Shown: positions 32,145-42,420, numbered from the stretch's first letter. The stretch: DNA of 52,835 bases from Myxococcales bacterium (GCA_025359105.1 JANYHK010000140.1:1-52835), one strand, 5' to 3'. The notes: generated by a model from the sequence alone, not told the origin. Program-made: numbers and translations.

Positions 32145-32906
32145 TCAGTGCGGGAGCACGAGGACCCACACGTCGTAGAGCGCGTGGGTCCATACAGCGG
32201 CCGCGAAGCCGCGTGTCGCGTAGATGAGAGTCAGCGCGAGGCCGAGGAACATCCGGAACGTGAACGTGGTGAGCTGGAACGGGTCGCCGTAAGCGCCCAC
32301 GTAGTGCACGCCGCTGAACGCCGCCGCGGCGACGGCGGCCCAGACGAACATGAGCGTCATCGCGCGCAACGAGGGGCGAACTCCGACCGTGAAGAGGCCG
32401 TAGCGCTCGCGGGCGACCAGCCACACGAGGAGCTTGGCGCCGAGGCCGAAGAGCAGGACGCGAAACGCGAGCTCCTCGTAGAACCCGGCGCCGAGCGACA
32501 TGACCATGCCGACCAGCGGCCCCTGCTCCTTGATGTTGCCGGCGAAGATCTTGTCGACGAGGAACCCCGCGCCGAAGCGCATGAGGAATGCGTAGAGGAC
32601 CCCCTCGAGCGCGATCTGCAGGAATTTTCGGGGTCGCAACGCCTGGCCGCGCCCCACGAACCAGAACACGGTCGCGAAGGCGAGCCCGATGCCGGCGGTG
32701 ATGCCGACGTACGCGGTGCGATCCCCCTCGGCGAGCTTGAGCAGCGGCGCGGTGACGATATCCGTGGCGTTCTGGACGCGGAGGAACACGACGCCCACGT
32801 GGTAGGCGAGGAAGATCGGCAGCGTCAGCCCGAGATCGACCCACGCCCCCGGCTTGTCCGCGAGCCTGCCTGTCGACGCCGCCGCTGACACGCCCGTTTC
32901 GGCCAT
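32145..32906 (-). CDS. CPBP-family intramembrane metalloprotease (CAAX protease-like)
   Basis: 253 residues with about seven membrane segments. The three CPBP motifs are present: EELAFR (EExxxR), FSGVHYVG (FxxxH) and THALYDVWV (HxxxD/N-like), which together form the metal and catalytic centre. Family members cleave prenylated or other membrane substrates, or confer bacteriocin self-immunity. The target is unknown. It is convergent to the MFS gene with 19 bases between stops. Confidence 0.9.
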   Translation of the reverse strand: MAETGVSAAASTGRLADKPGAWVDLGLTLPIFLAYHVGVVFLRVQNATDIVTAPLLKLAEGDRTAYVGITAGIGLAFATVFWFVGRGQALRPRKFLQIALEGVLYAFLMRFGAGFLVDKIFAGNIKEQGPLVGMVMSLGAGFYEELAFRVLLFGLGAKLLVWLVARERYGLFTVGVRPSLRAMTLMFVWAAVAAAAFSGVHYVGAYGDPFQLTTFTFRMFLGLALTLIYATRGFAAAVWTHALYDVWVLVLPH

Positions 32907-32996
32907 CTCTCCTCTATTACCCGACCCGATTCTACCGGCCAGAGCCGTCGGTAACGCAGCACGCGGGCGCAGGCCCGTATTCCCGGCCGGCGGGCC

Positions 32997-33968
32997 TCAA
33001 GGGCTCGGCCGTAGGCGGTACACGATGACGAGGATCACGACGACCCAGAGGACGAGGTTCAGGACGAACGGCACGTCCCGCAGCATTTCCTGGGTCGGCG
33101 ACTCGGCCTTGAGCCCGCGGCCGGCGCGACCCGAGACGAGGAAGAGGAAGCGCACGATCCCGAAGAGCGTGAACGGCGCGGTCAGCCAGAGGTAGTTCGA
33201 GTTGAAGAAGACGCGGGTCGCCGGATCGAGCGTGTAAGCGACGTAGGTGACCGTGGTGGCGGCGCCGGTCAAGGCGAGCGCGACGCTGAGCGCGCCCGGC
33301 GTGTAGGCCTCGAGCGCGGAGCGCGTCTTGCCGGCGTTGTCGCTCGCGAGCTCGTGGCGGCGCTTGCCGAAGCCGAGGAACAACGCGAGGAGAGCGGTGC
33401 AGCCGAGCATGTAGCCGCTGACCGACACGTTCGTCGCGTACCCGCCGGCCATGACGCGGAGGACGAAGCCGAACGCGATGAGGCCGACGTCGAGGTACGC
33501 CACCTTCTTGAGCTTGAAGGTGTAGGCGAGGTTCTCGACGAAGTAGAGGAGCGCGATCGCCGCGAAGCGCCAGTCGAGCAGCCACGCCAGACCGAGGCAA
33601 ACGACCACGAGGCCTACCGACATCGCGCGGGCGGCCCCCTCGGGGACCTCGCCGCTCGCGATGGGCCGGTTCTTCTTCACCGGGTGGAGGCGATCGGCCT
33701 CGACGTCGGCGAGATCGTTAATCGTGTAGACGGCGCCCGCGAGCAAGCAGAACACGCCGGTGGCGATCATCGACCGACCGACCACGGGAATGTTGAGAAA
33801 ATCCGTCCCGTTGATCTTGGTGACGAGGTCCTTGTGGAAGAACATCGGCGCCATCACGAACAGGTTCTTGACCCACTGGTGCGGGCGAAGGGTCTTGACG
33901 AGGCCACCAACCATCGACGCGCGCACTTTAGGCCGTTCCGGCTCGGCAATGACAGTGGAAAGGCTCAT
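32997..33968 (-). CDS. UbiA-family prenyltransferase (decaprenyl-phosphate phosphoribosyltransferase type)
   Basis: 323 residues with about nine membrane helices. The first Asp-rich motif is TINDLADVEADRLHPVKKNRPI, split as NDLADVEAD and KKNRPIASG, and the second is YLDVGLIAFGFVLR. KTLRPHQWVKNLFVMAPMFF is the N-terminal signature of the DPPR synthase branch, which makes decaprenyl-phosphoribose for arabinan-like sugars, rather than of the quinone branch. The gene is divergent from the giant transglutaminase gene across 146 bases. The substrate assignment is family-based. Confidence 0.88.
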   Translation of the reverse strand: MSLSTVIAEPERPKVRASMVGGLVKTLRPHQWVKNLFVMAPMFFHKDLVTKINGTDFLNIPVVGRSMIATGVFCLLAGAVYTINDLADVEADRLHPVKKNRPIASGEVPEGAARAMSVGLVVVCLGLAWLLDWRFAAIALLYFVENLAYTFKLKKVAYLDVGLIAFGFVLRVMAGGYATNVSVSGYMLGCTALLALFLGFGKRRHELASDNAGKTRSALEAYTPGALSVALALTGAATTVTYVAYTLDPATRVFFNSNYLWLTAPFTLFGIVRFLFLVSGRAGRGLKAESPTQEMLRDVPFVLNLVLWVVVILVIVYRLRPSP

Positions 33969-34114
33969 GCGTGGTCGAGGCCCCCCTGGTTTGGGCCTAC
34001 GTGGCGGCGGGTTCCGCCTCCACTTTCGTCGATGTCGTACAAACGGCCAAGGAGAGAGCGAACTTCCAGAAACGGGGCCTTGACGGGGTGCCCACGGCCG
34101 CCGACAACGTCAGG

Positions 34115-37100
34115 GTGAGGACACGACGTCTATTTGCGGTGCTCGCGGCCCTGACTGGACTCGCCTCCGTGGCGCCTTCGGACGCGCGGGCCGACGTCTC
34201 GGCGCGTTTCGCGCGCCTGTCCAAGCTGCGCGCCGACGTCGAGCGCGCGAAGGGACCGGAGGCGTACGCCGCGCTCCGCCGGGTGTGGCTCGAGTGGGAT
34301 CAGGGCGATCCCGCCGAGGTCGAAGAGGTGCTCCACGGGCTCGCCGAGGAGCCGCGCCTCGCGCCGCCGTCGAAGGCGTACGCGGGGTTGCTCGAGGCGT
34401 ACGCGCGCAGGCGTCGCGGCGATCTCGACGGCGCGCGTGCACGCGTGACGGGGCTCGGCTTCGTCGGGCGGTGGCTCGTCGCCGGGCCGTTCGACAACGA
34501 AGGGAAGGCCGGGCTCGCGCGCGTGTTCGGCCCGGAGGCCGATCCGGGCGAAGCCGTGAACCTCGCGCGCACCTACGACGGCAAGGAGAGGCAGGTACGC
34601 TTCCGCCTGGTGACCGGCGCCTCGCCGTACGGCTGGACGGACATGGGCGTCCTCCTGCGCCCGACGGCGAAGGTCTGCGCCTACGCGACGACGTTCGTGC
34701 GCGACGCGCGCGGGCCCAAGGCCCCCGCCCGCCCGATCTCGATCTGGGCAGGCAGCGCCGGCGCGATGAAGGTCTTCTGGAACGGGCAGGAGGTCCTGCG
34801 CGACGACAAGTACCGAGATCTCGACGCCGACCGGTTCGGCGCACGCGTCACGATGCGTGCAGGTTACAACCGGCTGCTGGTGAAGGTGTGCGGCGACGAC
34901 GACGCGCCGCTCTTCTCCCTGCGGCTCGCGGGCGAAGACGGGACGCCCGATGGGACCGTCGAGAGCGATCCCGATCCTTCCCATTCCGCAGAAGCCGCCG
35001 CGCTCCGCTTCAAGAAGGGGGACGGCGCGCCGGCCCCGGTGACGCTCGAGGGGCCAATGCCTGCGTTCGAGCGCCTCGCCAAGGGGGGCGACCCGGCGAC
35101 GCTCGAGGCCTACGCGCGCTACCTCGTCCTCACCCAGAGCGACGACGGGACGGAGAACAAGGCGCGCGAGCTCGCGCGCCGAGCGGCCGAAGCGGCGCCG
35201 ACGATCGCGCGGCTGCTCCTCGCCGGTGAGCGCGCCGAGGGGCGAAACCAGCGCGCCATCTGGATCGAGAAGGCGGAGGCGCGCGTGGCCAAGGGCGGCG
35301 CGACGGACGCGGAGAAGATCGACGTGCTCCTCGCGCGCGCCAGCCACGCGCGCTCGGGCGCGAACTGGCGCGACGCGATCCCGTACTTCGATCGCGTGCT
35401 CGCGCTCGATCCCGACAACGTGTCGGCGACCCTCGCGCGCGTCGAGCTCTACGGCGAGGCGGGTCTGCGCGAGACGGCGCTCACGATCCTGGAGCGAGCC
35501 CTGGCGCGGAGGCCGCGCAGCGTGGCGCTCCTCCACGCGATGGTGGCGGCGCTGCGCGACCAGGACCGCTCCGCCGAGGCCGAACAGGTGCAAGAGCGCT
35601 ACGCGAACCTGCGCTTCGACGACGCGGGGTTCTTGAACGCGCAGGTGGAGCTCGCGATCGCAAGGCGCGACAAGGCCGCGGCGGCGCGCTGGATCGATAG
35701 GCTGCTGGCGACGAGCCCGGACAGCGCCGCGTCGCTCGCGGCCGCTGCTCGCGCGCTCGTGTCGCTCGGCGATCGCCCGGCCGGCGTCGCGATGTACCGG
35801 CGCGCGCTCGATCTCGCGCCCGAGGACACCGACACGATGCGCGCGCTCGCCGACGTCTACGCGGTCGGCGGGCAACCGGACGAGCAGCTCAAGCTGCTGC
35901 GCCGCGTGCTCGAGATCAAGCCGCAAGAGAAGGACGTGCGCGAGTTCGTCGCGCACACCCAGCCGACCAAGGCCCGCCCCGACGAGGCGTATGCGCGCCC
36001 GTCGGCGGAGTTCTTGAAGCTCCGCGACGCGGCGGCCAACGGGCTGGCGCGGCGCACGCTCGTCGACTTGCAGGTGACGACGGTGTTCCCCAACGGGCTG
36101 GCCAGCCGCTTCCACCAGGTCGTCTTCCAGCCGCTCACCGACGCGGCGGCGACCGAGGCGCGCGAGTACGGGTTCGGCTTCCAGGCCGACAGCGAGACGG
36201 TCCAGCTCCGCGGCGCCCACGTCTACCGCGCGAACGGGAAGATCGACGAGGCGATCGAGACCGGCGACGGCCCCGCCGACAACCCGCAGATCGCGACGTA
36301 CACGAGCGCGCGCGGGTACTTCGTGCGCTTCCCGCGACTCTCACCGGGAGACGTCGTCGAGCTGCAGTACCGCGTCGAGGACGTCGCGCCCCGCAACACC
36401 TTCGCCGACTACTTCGGCGAGGTCGTCTACCTCCAGAGCTCGGAGCCCGTCGCGCGCGCCGAGTACGTCCTCATCACGCCCAAGACCCGCACCTTCTATT
36501 TCAACACGCCCAAGGTCGCGGGCGTCACGCGCACCGTCGACGAGACCGACGCGAGCCGCATCTACCACTATGTCGCCCGCGACGTCGCCGCGATCGAGCC
36601 CGAGGCGCTCTCGCCCGCGTACGGCGAGCTTTTGGGTCACGTGCACGTCTCGACGTACAAGACCTGGGAGGACGTGGGCCGCTGGTACTGGGGTCTCGTC
36701 AAGGACCAGTTCGTCGCCGACGACGAGGTGCGCCGACGCGTCGCCGAGATCACCAAAGGGCTCACGACGGAGCGCGACAAGGTGCGTGCCGTCTACGACT
36801 ACGTCGTCCAGAAGACGCGCTACGTGGCCCTGGAGTTCGGCATCTACGGCTTCAAGCCGTACCGGGCCGCGCAGATTTTTTCGCGCGGCTTCGGCGACTG
36901 CAAGGACAAGGCGACGCTCATCGTCACGATGCTGAAGGAGCTCGCCATCCCCGCCACGATCGTCATCGTGCGCACGGGCCACCGCGGCGACTTCGGCGCC
37001 GAGCCGGCGAGCCTCGCCCCGTTCGATCACGCGATCGCGTACGTGCCGTCGCTCGACCTCTACCTGGACGGCACGGCCGAATACACGGGCTCCATGGAGC

Positions 37101-37813
37101 TCCCGTCGATGGATCGCGGGTCCCTGGCGATGCAGATCAACGAGGGGAACACCAGGCTCATCCACCTCCCGGATCCGCCCGCCGCCGAGAGCGTGCTCTC
37201 GCGCAAGAACGACGTCACACTCGCCGCCGACGGCTCGGCGCAGATCGATCTCAAGATCGACGTGAACGGCGTGAGCGCGAGCGCGTGGCGGCAGCGCTAC
37301 CACGCGGAGGCGACGCGGCGCTCGCGCCTGCAGGAGGATCTCAGCGCAGAGTTCGCCGGGCTCGAGATCGCCGAGACGTCGAGCGGAAACTTCGAGGACG
37401 TCGAGCAGAAGGTGACCCTGCGCGTGAAGGGGAAGACCCCGCGCCTCGCGCGACACGACGCCGACACCTGGAGCGCGCCGGTGGGGCCGAGCGAGCACAT
37501 GCTTCGCGACTTCGCTACGCTCTCGCGGCGGCGGCTCGACATCAAGCTCTCTGCGCAGACGACGAGCGAGTCGGAGTGGAGCGTCCGCCTGCCCGCGGGC
37601 GCGCGCGTCCTGACCGCGCCTCACGCGGCGAGCGAGACGAGCCCGTTCGGGACGGTGAAGGTCGAGGTCGAGACCGGCGCGACGGTACGCGTGAAGACGA
37701 CGATCGCCATGACGAAGACGCGCATCCCCGTGTCCGAATACGCCGCGTTCCGCGCGTGGTGCGAGGCCGCGGATCGCGCGCTCGGCCAGCGCGTCGTCTT
37801 CGCCACGAAGTGA
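34115..37813 (+). CDS. Giant secreted TPR + DUF3857 + transglutaminase-like protein (intact triad)
   Basis: 1232 residues from the GTG at 34115. The frame is open upstream to 33971, but that would leave no promoter space before the divergent UbiA gene, and a signal peptide (LFAVLAALTGLASVAP, cut near ARA) begins here. Residues ~30-300 hold a beta-rich region (VGRWLVAGPFDNEG, SIWAGSAGAMKVFWNGQ), ~330-630 TPR-like helices (YFDRVLALDPDNVSATLARV), ~660-860 DUF3857, and ~870-1000 a transglutaminase core with Cys929 (FGDCKDKATL), His972 (FDHAIAYV) and Asp985 (YLDGTAEY). DUF3858-like strands end the protein. It probably acts in the periplasm. The next gene encodes a paralogue. Confidence 0.88.
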   Translation: MRTRRLFAVLAALTGLASVAPSDARADVSARFARLSKLRADVERAKGPEAYAALRRVWLEWDQGDPAEVEEVLHGLAEEPRLAPPSKAYAGLLEAYARRRRGDLDGARARVTGLGFVGRWLVAGPFDNEGKAGLARVFGPEADPGEAVNLARTYDGKERQVRFRLVTGASPYGWTDMGVLLRPTAKVCAYATTFVRDARGPKAPARPISIWAGSAGAMKVFWNGQEVLRDDKYRDLDADRFGARVTMRAGYNRLLVKVCGDDDAPLFSLRLAGEDGTPDGTVESDPDPSHSAEAAALRFKKGDGAPAPVTLEGPMPAFERLAKGGDPATLEAYARYLVLTQSDDGTENKARELARRAAEAAPTIARLLLAGERAEGRNQRAIWIEKAEARVAKGGATDAEKIDVLLARASHARSGANWRDAIPYFDRVLALDPDNVSATLARVELYGEAGLRETALTILERALARRPRSVALLHAMVAALRDQDRSAEAEQVQERYANLRFDDAGFLNAQVELAIARRDKAAAARWIDRLLATSPDSAASLAAAARALVSLGDRPAGVAMYRRALDLAPEDTDTMRALADVYAVGGQPDEQLKLLRRVLEIKPQEKDVREFVAHTQPTKARPDEAYARPSAEFLKLRDAAANGLARRTLVDLQVTTVFPNGLASRFHQVVFQPLTDAAATEAREYGFGFQADSETVQLRGAHVYRANGKIDEAIETGDGPADNPQIATYTSARGYFVRFPRLSPGDVVELQYRVEDVAPRNTFADYFGEVVYLQSSEPVARAEYVLITPKTRTFYFNTPKVAGVTRTVDETDASRIYHYVARDVAAIEPEALSPAYGELLGHVHVSTYKTWEDVGRWYWGLVKDQFVADDEVRRRVAEITKGLTTERDKVRAVYDYVVQKTRYVALEFGIYGFKPYRAAQIFSRGFGDCKDKATLIVTMLKELAIPATIVIVRTGHRGDFGAEPASLAPFDHAIAYVPSLDLYLDGTAEYTGSMELPSMDRGSLAMQINEGNTRLIHLPDPPAAESVLSRKNDVTLAADGSAQIDLKIDVNGVSASAWRQRYHAEATRRSRLQEDLSAEFAGLEIAETSSGNFEDVEQKVTLRVKGKTPRLARHDADTWSAPVGPSEHMLRDFATLSRRRLDIKLSAQTTSESEWSVRLPAGARVLTAPHAASETSPFGTVKVEVETGATVRVKTTIAMTKTRIPVSEYAAFRAWCEAADRALGQRVVFATK

Positions 37814-37831
37814 ATGGAGACAGGGTCCACG

Positions 37832-40800
37832 ATGCGCGCGCTCACCTTCGCTCTGCTCCTCGGTCTCACCGCGTCGTGCGCGGGTTCGAGCCCCTCCGCG
37901 GTCGCACCGACGACCCTCGCGGACGCGCGGGAGGCCGGGCGCGCCGCACGGAGCCCCGACGACGTCGGGCGGTGGCTACTGTCGGAAATGCTCGCTCCCG
38001 GCGGCGACGCCCAGCAAGCGACCCGCGCGCGTCTGGCGCTCGACGGCAAGCCGGGCAAGCGTGACACGCTCGGGCAGCGGCCCTTCGCGCTTGGGGGGGT
38101 GTACGCGTCGCTCGCGCAGGCGCTCTACGACGAGATGCACGGCGACCCGCGCCCCGCCGCCGAAGGATACCTCGCGACGCTCGAGGCGGCGCGCGGCAGC
38201 CAGGACCCGATCGCGCCGCTCGCGGCGTGGTTCGCGTCGCACCACCTGCTCGGCCTCCGCGGCTCGGTCAGCGGCCTCTACGCGCAGGCCAAGGGGCGCG
38301 TCGAGAAGCTGACGCGCTCGCCCGGCGCGATAGGCTGGCGCACCGTCGCGGAGCTCACCGAATGGAGCCTCGCGGAGGCGCTGGATGCGGCCGTGGTGAC
38401 CGGCGACGCGTACGACGCCCTCGTCACCGGGCAGATGGGGTGCGTCACCAAAATGCGCCTCGCCGGCCCGTTTGGCCGTGGCACCGCCGCCGATCGGCGC
38501 CGCGACTTTCCAACGGAGCGGCCCGGCCCATGGCCGCCGGCGTGGACCGCCGAGCCGACGCGCGGCACCGCGCCGCACGTCCTCAAGACCGAGCAGCACC
38601 GCTGCCTCACGGCGAGCACCGAGCGCACCGAGGAGGGCGTCTACTACGTGGAGACGTTCCTCTCGACAGAGGCCGAGCAAGACGTCGTCCTCGCGATCCA
38701 GGGCGCGGTGAAAGTGTGGGTCGACGACGCGCCGGTGCTCGAACGCGATCTGCGCGTGTGGGGCGTGTGGCAGAAGTTCGGTGTGCACGTGCGCCTGTCG
38801 CCTGGCCGCCATCGCGTGCTGGCGCGCGTCCTGTCCGACTCGGCGAGCGTTCGGGTCGTCGCGCGGGACGGAACGCCGGCGCGCGTCGTGGCCGACGTCG
38901 ACGCCGGGCGCGCGTACACGCTGGGCGCTCCCAAGATTTTGGCCGATCCGAACCCCATCAGCGGGATCGTCGCGGCCGGGCGCGCGACCTCACCGCTCGG
39001 CGCGGCGCTCGCGTCGTACGCGGCGCACGTCGAGTCGCTGAGCGACGTCGCCGCCGTCCTCGTCGATCCGATCGTAAGCCCGGAGGACGCCGGTCCGGTC
39101 GCGCTCACCCTGGGCGCCGGCTACGCGCACGCGGACGCCGCACTCCCTGACGAGCTGCGCCAGCGAAACGAGCGCGATCTCCACGCGCGCGCCGCGAAGA
39201 AGGATCCGCGCCTCTGGTACTCGCGCGCGTGGCTCATCCTCAACGAGGCCGAGCAGCGCGGGGCGATCGAAGCGGTCGAGCCACTTCGCAAGCTCGTCGC
39301 CGAGTTCCCCGGCGAGCCGGAGGTCGCCGTGCAGCTCGCGCGCATCTACGGACGCCTCGGTTGGCGCGCCGAGCGGATGCGCACGATCGCCGACCTCGCG
39401 CAGCGCTTCCCCGAGGACGTGAACGTCCTTCGCATGCACCTCGGCGCGCTCGAGGAGGACGGCTCGCTCGCGGACGCCGACGTCGTCGCCGCCCGCGTGA
39501 AGAAGCTCGACCCCGACGCCGAGGTCGATCTCGATCGCGCGCTCGGACGCCACGACTGGAAGGGCGCTCTCGCCGAGCTCCAGCGCCTGAGCCGACGCCG
39601 CCCCGATCGCAAAGAGCTCGCGGCGCGGGTCGCCGCCGTACTCTCGCGCGGAGGCGATCCCAGCGCGGCCGCCGCGCAGCTCGACAAGGCCCTCGCCAAG
39701 AACCCCGAGGACTCGAGCGCCCGCCTGCGCCTCGCCGATCGCGCCTACGCGCGCGGCGATCTCGGCGCGCTGCGCCGCGCCCTCGCCGAGGCGCTCCTCG
39801 CGGGCGGCAAGGCGGCCGAGATCCACGACGCGATCGACCTCATCGACGGCGCGACCAACCTCGAGCCGTACCGCAGGGACGGGCGCGCGGTCATCCGCGA
39901 GTTCGAGGCGTGGGAGAAGCGCGGCAAGCGCATGGACGGCAACGCGGCGCGCGTCCTCGACTACTCCGCCATCTGGGTCCACCCCGACGGCTCGAGCGAG
40001 ATGCTCGAGCACGAGATCCTCAAGATCCAGTCGCAGGAGGCCATCAACAAGGAGGCCGAGCAGCAGCCGCCGACTGGCCTCGTCCTCCGCCTCCGGGTCG
40101 TGAAGCCAGACGGCTCGATCGAAGAGCCCGAGCAGGTCGCCGGCAAGGGCACGGTGACGATGCCGCACCTCGAGGTCGGCGACTACATCGAGATCGAGCA
40201 CATCACGCAGGCGGGCGGCGACGGCCAGCACGGCAAGCGTTACCGCGGCCCGCACTGGTTCTTCCGCGAAGCGGACAAGGGCTACTGGCGGAGCGAGTTC
40301 GTGTGCCTGACGCCCAAGGACAGGCCGGTGCAGATCGAGACGCTCGGCCAGGTCGGCGCGCCGGTGATGCGCGAGAAGGGCACGTTCGTCGAGCGGCGCT
40401 GGCGTGTCGACGAGAGCCCGCCGGTGCTCGAGGAGCCGGAGTCGGTGCCGCAGGTCGAGTTCCTGCCGAGCGTGCGCGTCGGCTGGGGGATCTCGCTCGA
40501 CGACACCGTCGGCCGCCTCGTCGACGTCGCCGTGGACGAGACGCCGCTCGATCCGCGCCTCCACAAGCGCGCCCTCGAGATCGTGCGCGGCATCCCCGAG
40601 AAGGCGACCGACGATCGCGCGCGCGCGGTCTACAAGTTCGTCACCGAGCACGTCGAGGACGGCCCCGAGACCGACGGACGCAAGGTCGTGCTCGGCCGCG
40701 TCGGCGCGCGGAAGGCAGCCTTCGAGCATCTCTTGCGGCAGATCGGCATTCCGGTCGAGATCGCGCTCGTCAAGAGTCGCCTCGCGATGCCGCCGCTCGG

Positions 40801-41623
40801 TCCGATGAGCGAGGTCGAGCAATACGACGGCATGGCGCTGCGCCTCGAGACCGATCACGGAGCCCGCTGGCTCACCGTGCGCGACAAGTTCGCCCCGTTC
40901 GGCTACGTCCCCGCCGAGATGCGCGGCCAGCCCGCGATCCGCCTGGTTCGCGGCACGCCGACGGACATCATCACGAACACCGGCGCGCTCGACGGCGTCG
41001 TGTTCGAGGGCCGCGCCGACCTTCGCGAGGACGGCTCGGCGACCGTGGAGCTGTCCCAGAGCTTCACCGGCAAGCTCGGCATCTCGATGCGCAACGTGTT
41101 CGACAAGATCGCCGAAGCGCAGGCAAAGGATTTCGTCGAGGCGCGGTTGCTCGCGCGCAACGTGCCCGGCGCGCGCGTGCGCGAGCTGAAGATCGAGAAC
41201 AAGCAGGACGTCGGCGAGCCGCTCATCGTCCGGACGCGGCTCGAGGTCCCCGAGCTCGCGCGGCGCAGCGGCAAGAACCTCGTCCTCCGCGCGCTCTTCC
41301 CGATGCGCATCGCGCAGCTCGCGGCTCTTCCGACGCGGCAGACCCCGCTGCTCCTCGCCAGTGCGTCGCACGCGGAGATCCGCTTCACCGTGGTCGTGCC
41401 CGAGTCGATCCGGGTGCCGACCTCGCTCCCGGCCGGCGAGGCCAGGGACGGCGAGCGCGTCGTGCTGGTCAAGGACGCCGTGAACGGGCACGCCGTCACG
41501 CTCGACCGCGTCATCGACGTGCCGGCCGGCCGCGTCCAGCCGGGCGCCGAGTACGCCAAGTTCCAGAAGTTCACGCAGGACGCCGACGCGCTCGTCGAGC
41601 GTGATGTCGCGCTCGGGCTCTAA
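37832..41623 (+). CDS. Giant lipoprotein paralogue: TPR + DUF3857 + inactive transglutaminase-like domain
   Basis: 1263 residues from the ATG at 37832; an ATG at 37814 directly abuts the upstream stop and is possible. The signal peptide MRALTFALLLGLTASC gives a lipobox, unlike the upstream paralogue. The architecture repeats it: sensor-like region with RLAGPFGRGTAADRRRD and KVWVDDAPVLERDL, TPR helices, DUF3857 (DYSAIWVHPDGSSEMLEHEI, LEVGDYIEIEHI) and a transglutaminase-like core. Where the paralogue has GDCKDKA, this one has GARKAAF (Arg960 at the Cys position), and FDHAIAY is YDGMALR, so Cys and His are both lost. The Asp may remain. It is likely a binding or partner subunit of the active paralogue. 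Confidence 0.88.
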   Translation: MRALTFALLLGLTASCAGSSPSAVAPTTLADAREAGRAARSPDDVGRWLLSEMLAPGGDAQQATRARLALDGKPGKRDTLGQRPFALGGVYASLAQALYDEMHGDPRPAAEGYLATLEAARGSQDPIAPLAAWFASHHLLGLRGSVSGLYAQAKGRVEKLTRSPGAIGWRTVAELTEWSLAEALDAAVVTGDAYDALVTGQMGCVTKMRLAGPFGRGTAADRRRDFPTERPGPWPPAWTAEPTRGTAPHVLKTEQHRCLTASTERTEEGVYYVETFLSTEAEQDVVLAIQGAVKVWVDDAPVLERDLRVWGVWQKFGVHVRLSPGRHRVLARVLSDSASVRVVARDGTPARVVADVDAGRAYTLGAPKILADPNPISGIVAAGRATSPLGAALASYAAHVESLSDVAAVLVDPIVSPEDAGPVALTLGAGYAHADAALPDELRQRNERDLHARAAKKDPRLWYSRAWLILNEAEQRGAIEAVEPLRKLVAEFPGEPEVAVQLARIYGRLGWRAERMRTIADLAQRFPEDVNVLRMHLGALEEDGSLADADVVAARVKKLDPDAEVDLDRALGRHDWKGALAELQRLSRRRPDRKELAARVAAVLSRGGDPSAAAAQLDKALAKNPEDSSARLRLADRAYARGDLGALRRALAEALLAGGKAAEIHDAIDLIDGATNLEPYRRDGRAVIREFEAWEKRGKRMDGNAARVLDYSAIWVHPDGSSEMLEHEILKIQSQEAINKEAEQQPPTGLVLRLRVVKPDGSIEEPEQVAGKGTVTMPHLEVGDYIEIEHITQAGGDGQHGKRYRGPHWFFREADKGYWRSEFVCLTPKDRPVQIETLGQVGAPVMREKGTFVERRWRVDESPPVLEEPESVPQVEFLPSVRVGWGISLDDTVGRLVDVAVDETPLDPRLHKRALEIVRGIPEKATDDRARAVYKFVTEHVEDGPETDGRKVVLGRVGARKAAFEHLLRQIGIPVEIALVKSRLAMPPLGPMSEVEQYDGMALRLETDHGARWLTVRDKFAPFGYVPAEMRGQPAIRLVRGTPTDIITNTGALDGVVFEGRADLREDGSATVELSQSFTGKLGISMRNVFDKIAEAQAKDFVEARLLARNVPGARVRELKIENKQDVGEPLIVRTRLEVPELARRSGKNLVLRALFPMRIAQLAALPTRQTPLLLASASHAEIRFTVVVPESIRVPTSLPAGEARDGERVVLVKDAVNGHAVTLDRVIDVPAGRVQPGAEYAKFQKFTQDADALVERDVALGL

Positions 41624-41653
41624 GCGGAGAATCGAAAGCGCGTGTAGCCGAAG

Positions 41654-42346
41654 CTACTTCTTGGGAGGCGTGGCCGGGGTGGCGGGCGGCGCGTTCTTCT
41701 CGGCGGCGATGCGCTCGCGGACCGCGACGTAGGCCTTCTCTTGCTTCAGCATGTCGTCGATCGCCTGGACCCGGCTCGCCGCCGACGGCGCGAAGCCGAG
41801 CCCCGCGTGCTTCGCGGCATAGTCGGAGTAGAGCTGCCAGGCGGTCTTCGCTTCGTCCCAGCGCTTCAGGCGCTCCTTTACATCGGCCTGCAGGAACAGG
41901 ATCTTCACGCGGAGCGCCGCGTTCTTCTCGTCGCTATTGGCCTCGGCCTGCGCGAGGGAGGCCTCGGCTTCGGGGAGGTTCCCCGCCGCGATCTGCGTCT
42001 CCGCGACCACGTAGTGGCCGAGCGCGTTCTTGGGCGCGAGCGGGATCGCGCCGCGGTAGATGTCGAGCGCGGCCGGAAAGTCGCGCGCGAGGTACTTGCC
42101 GTTCCCCTTCAGGATCGTGTCGTTGTACTTGCTGATCGCCGTCTTGTTGTCGGGATCGAAGACGGGCTCGCCCGCGGGCTTGGCGGTGCCCTTCGGCGCC
42201 TTTCCGGCGGCGGGCTTGTCGGCCTTTTCCGCAACGGGCTTGCTCGACTCCGCGGCGGCGGCAGGCTTCGGCTCCGCAGCGAGCGCGGGGGCGGCGAAGA
42301 GCGAGAAGCCCAGACCGAGGAGCACGAGAGAGGAGCGCGGGCGCAT
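41654..42346 (-). CDS. Periplasmic TPR protein
   Basis: 230 residues. A cleavable signal peptide (MRPRSSLVLLGLGFSLF, cut near ALAA) is followed by a Lys/Pro/Ala-rich disordered region (KPAAAAESSKPVAEK) and three to four TPR-like helices from about 75 to 205: YLARDFPAALDIYRGAIPLA, GHYVVAETQIAAGNLPEAEA, KRWDEAKTAWQLYSDYAAKH. The end is Pro-rich. It likely mediates protein contacts in the periplasm. It converges on the pseudo-transglutaminase gene and is divergent (74 bases) from the SctQ-like gene. Confidence 0.82.
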   Translation of the reverse strand: MRPRSSLVLLGLGFSLFAAPALAAEPKPAAAAESSKPVAEKADKPAAGKAPKGTAKPAGEPVFDPDNKTAISKYNDTILKGNGKYLARDFPAALDIYRGAIPLAPKNALGHYVVAETQIAAGNLPEAEASLAQAEANSDEKNAALRVKILFLQADVKERLKRWDEAKTAWQLYSDYAAKHAGLGFAPSAASRVQAIDDMLKQEKAYVAVRERIAAEKNAPPATPATPPKK

Positions 42347-42420
42347 CGCCCGGAGCGTACCAGAACCCCGCGCCCGCCCAAGCCACTTGCGCCGGGCGCC
42401 CTCCGGCGCGAGAACCAGGC

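Noticed and set aside
38990-41491. 833-residue open frame on the minus strand
   Set aside because: Antisense to the second DUF3857/transglutaminase-like protein, whose frame is supported by domain motifs. The antisense translation is Arg/Glu/Leu-rich without motifs.
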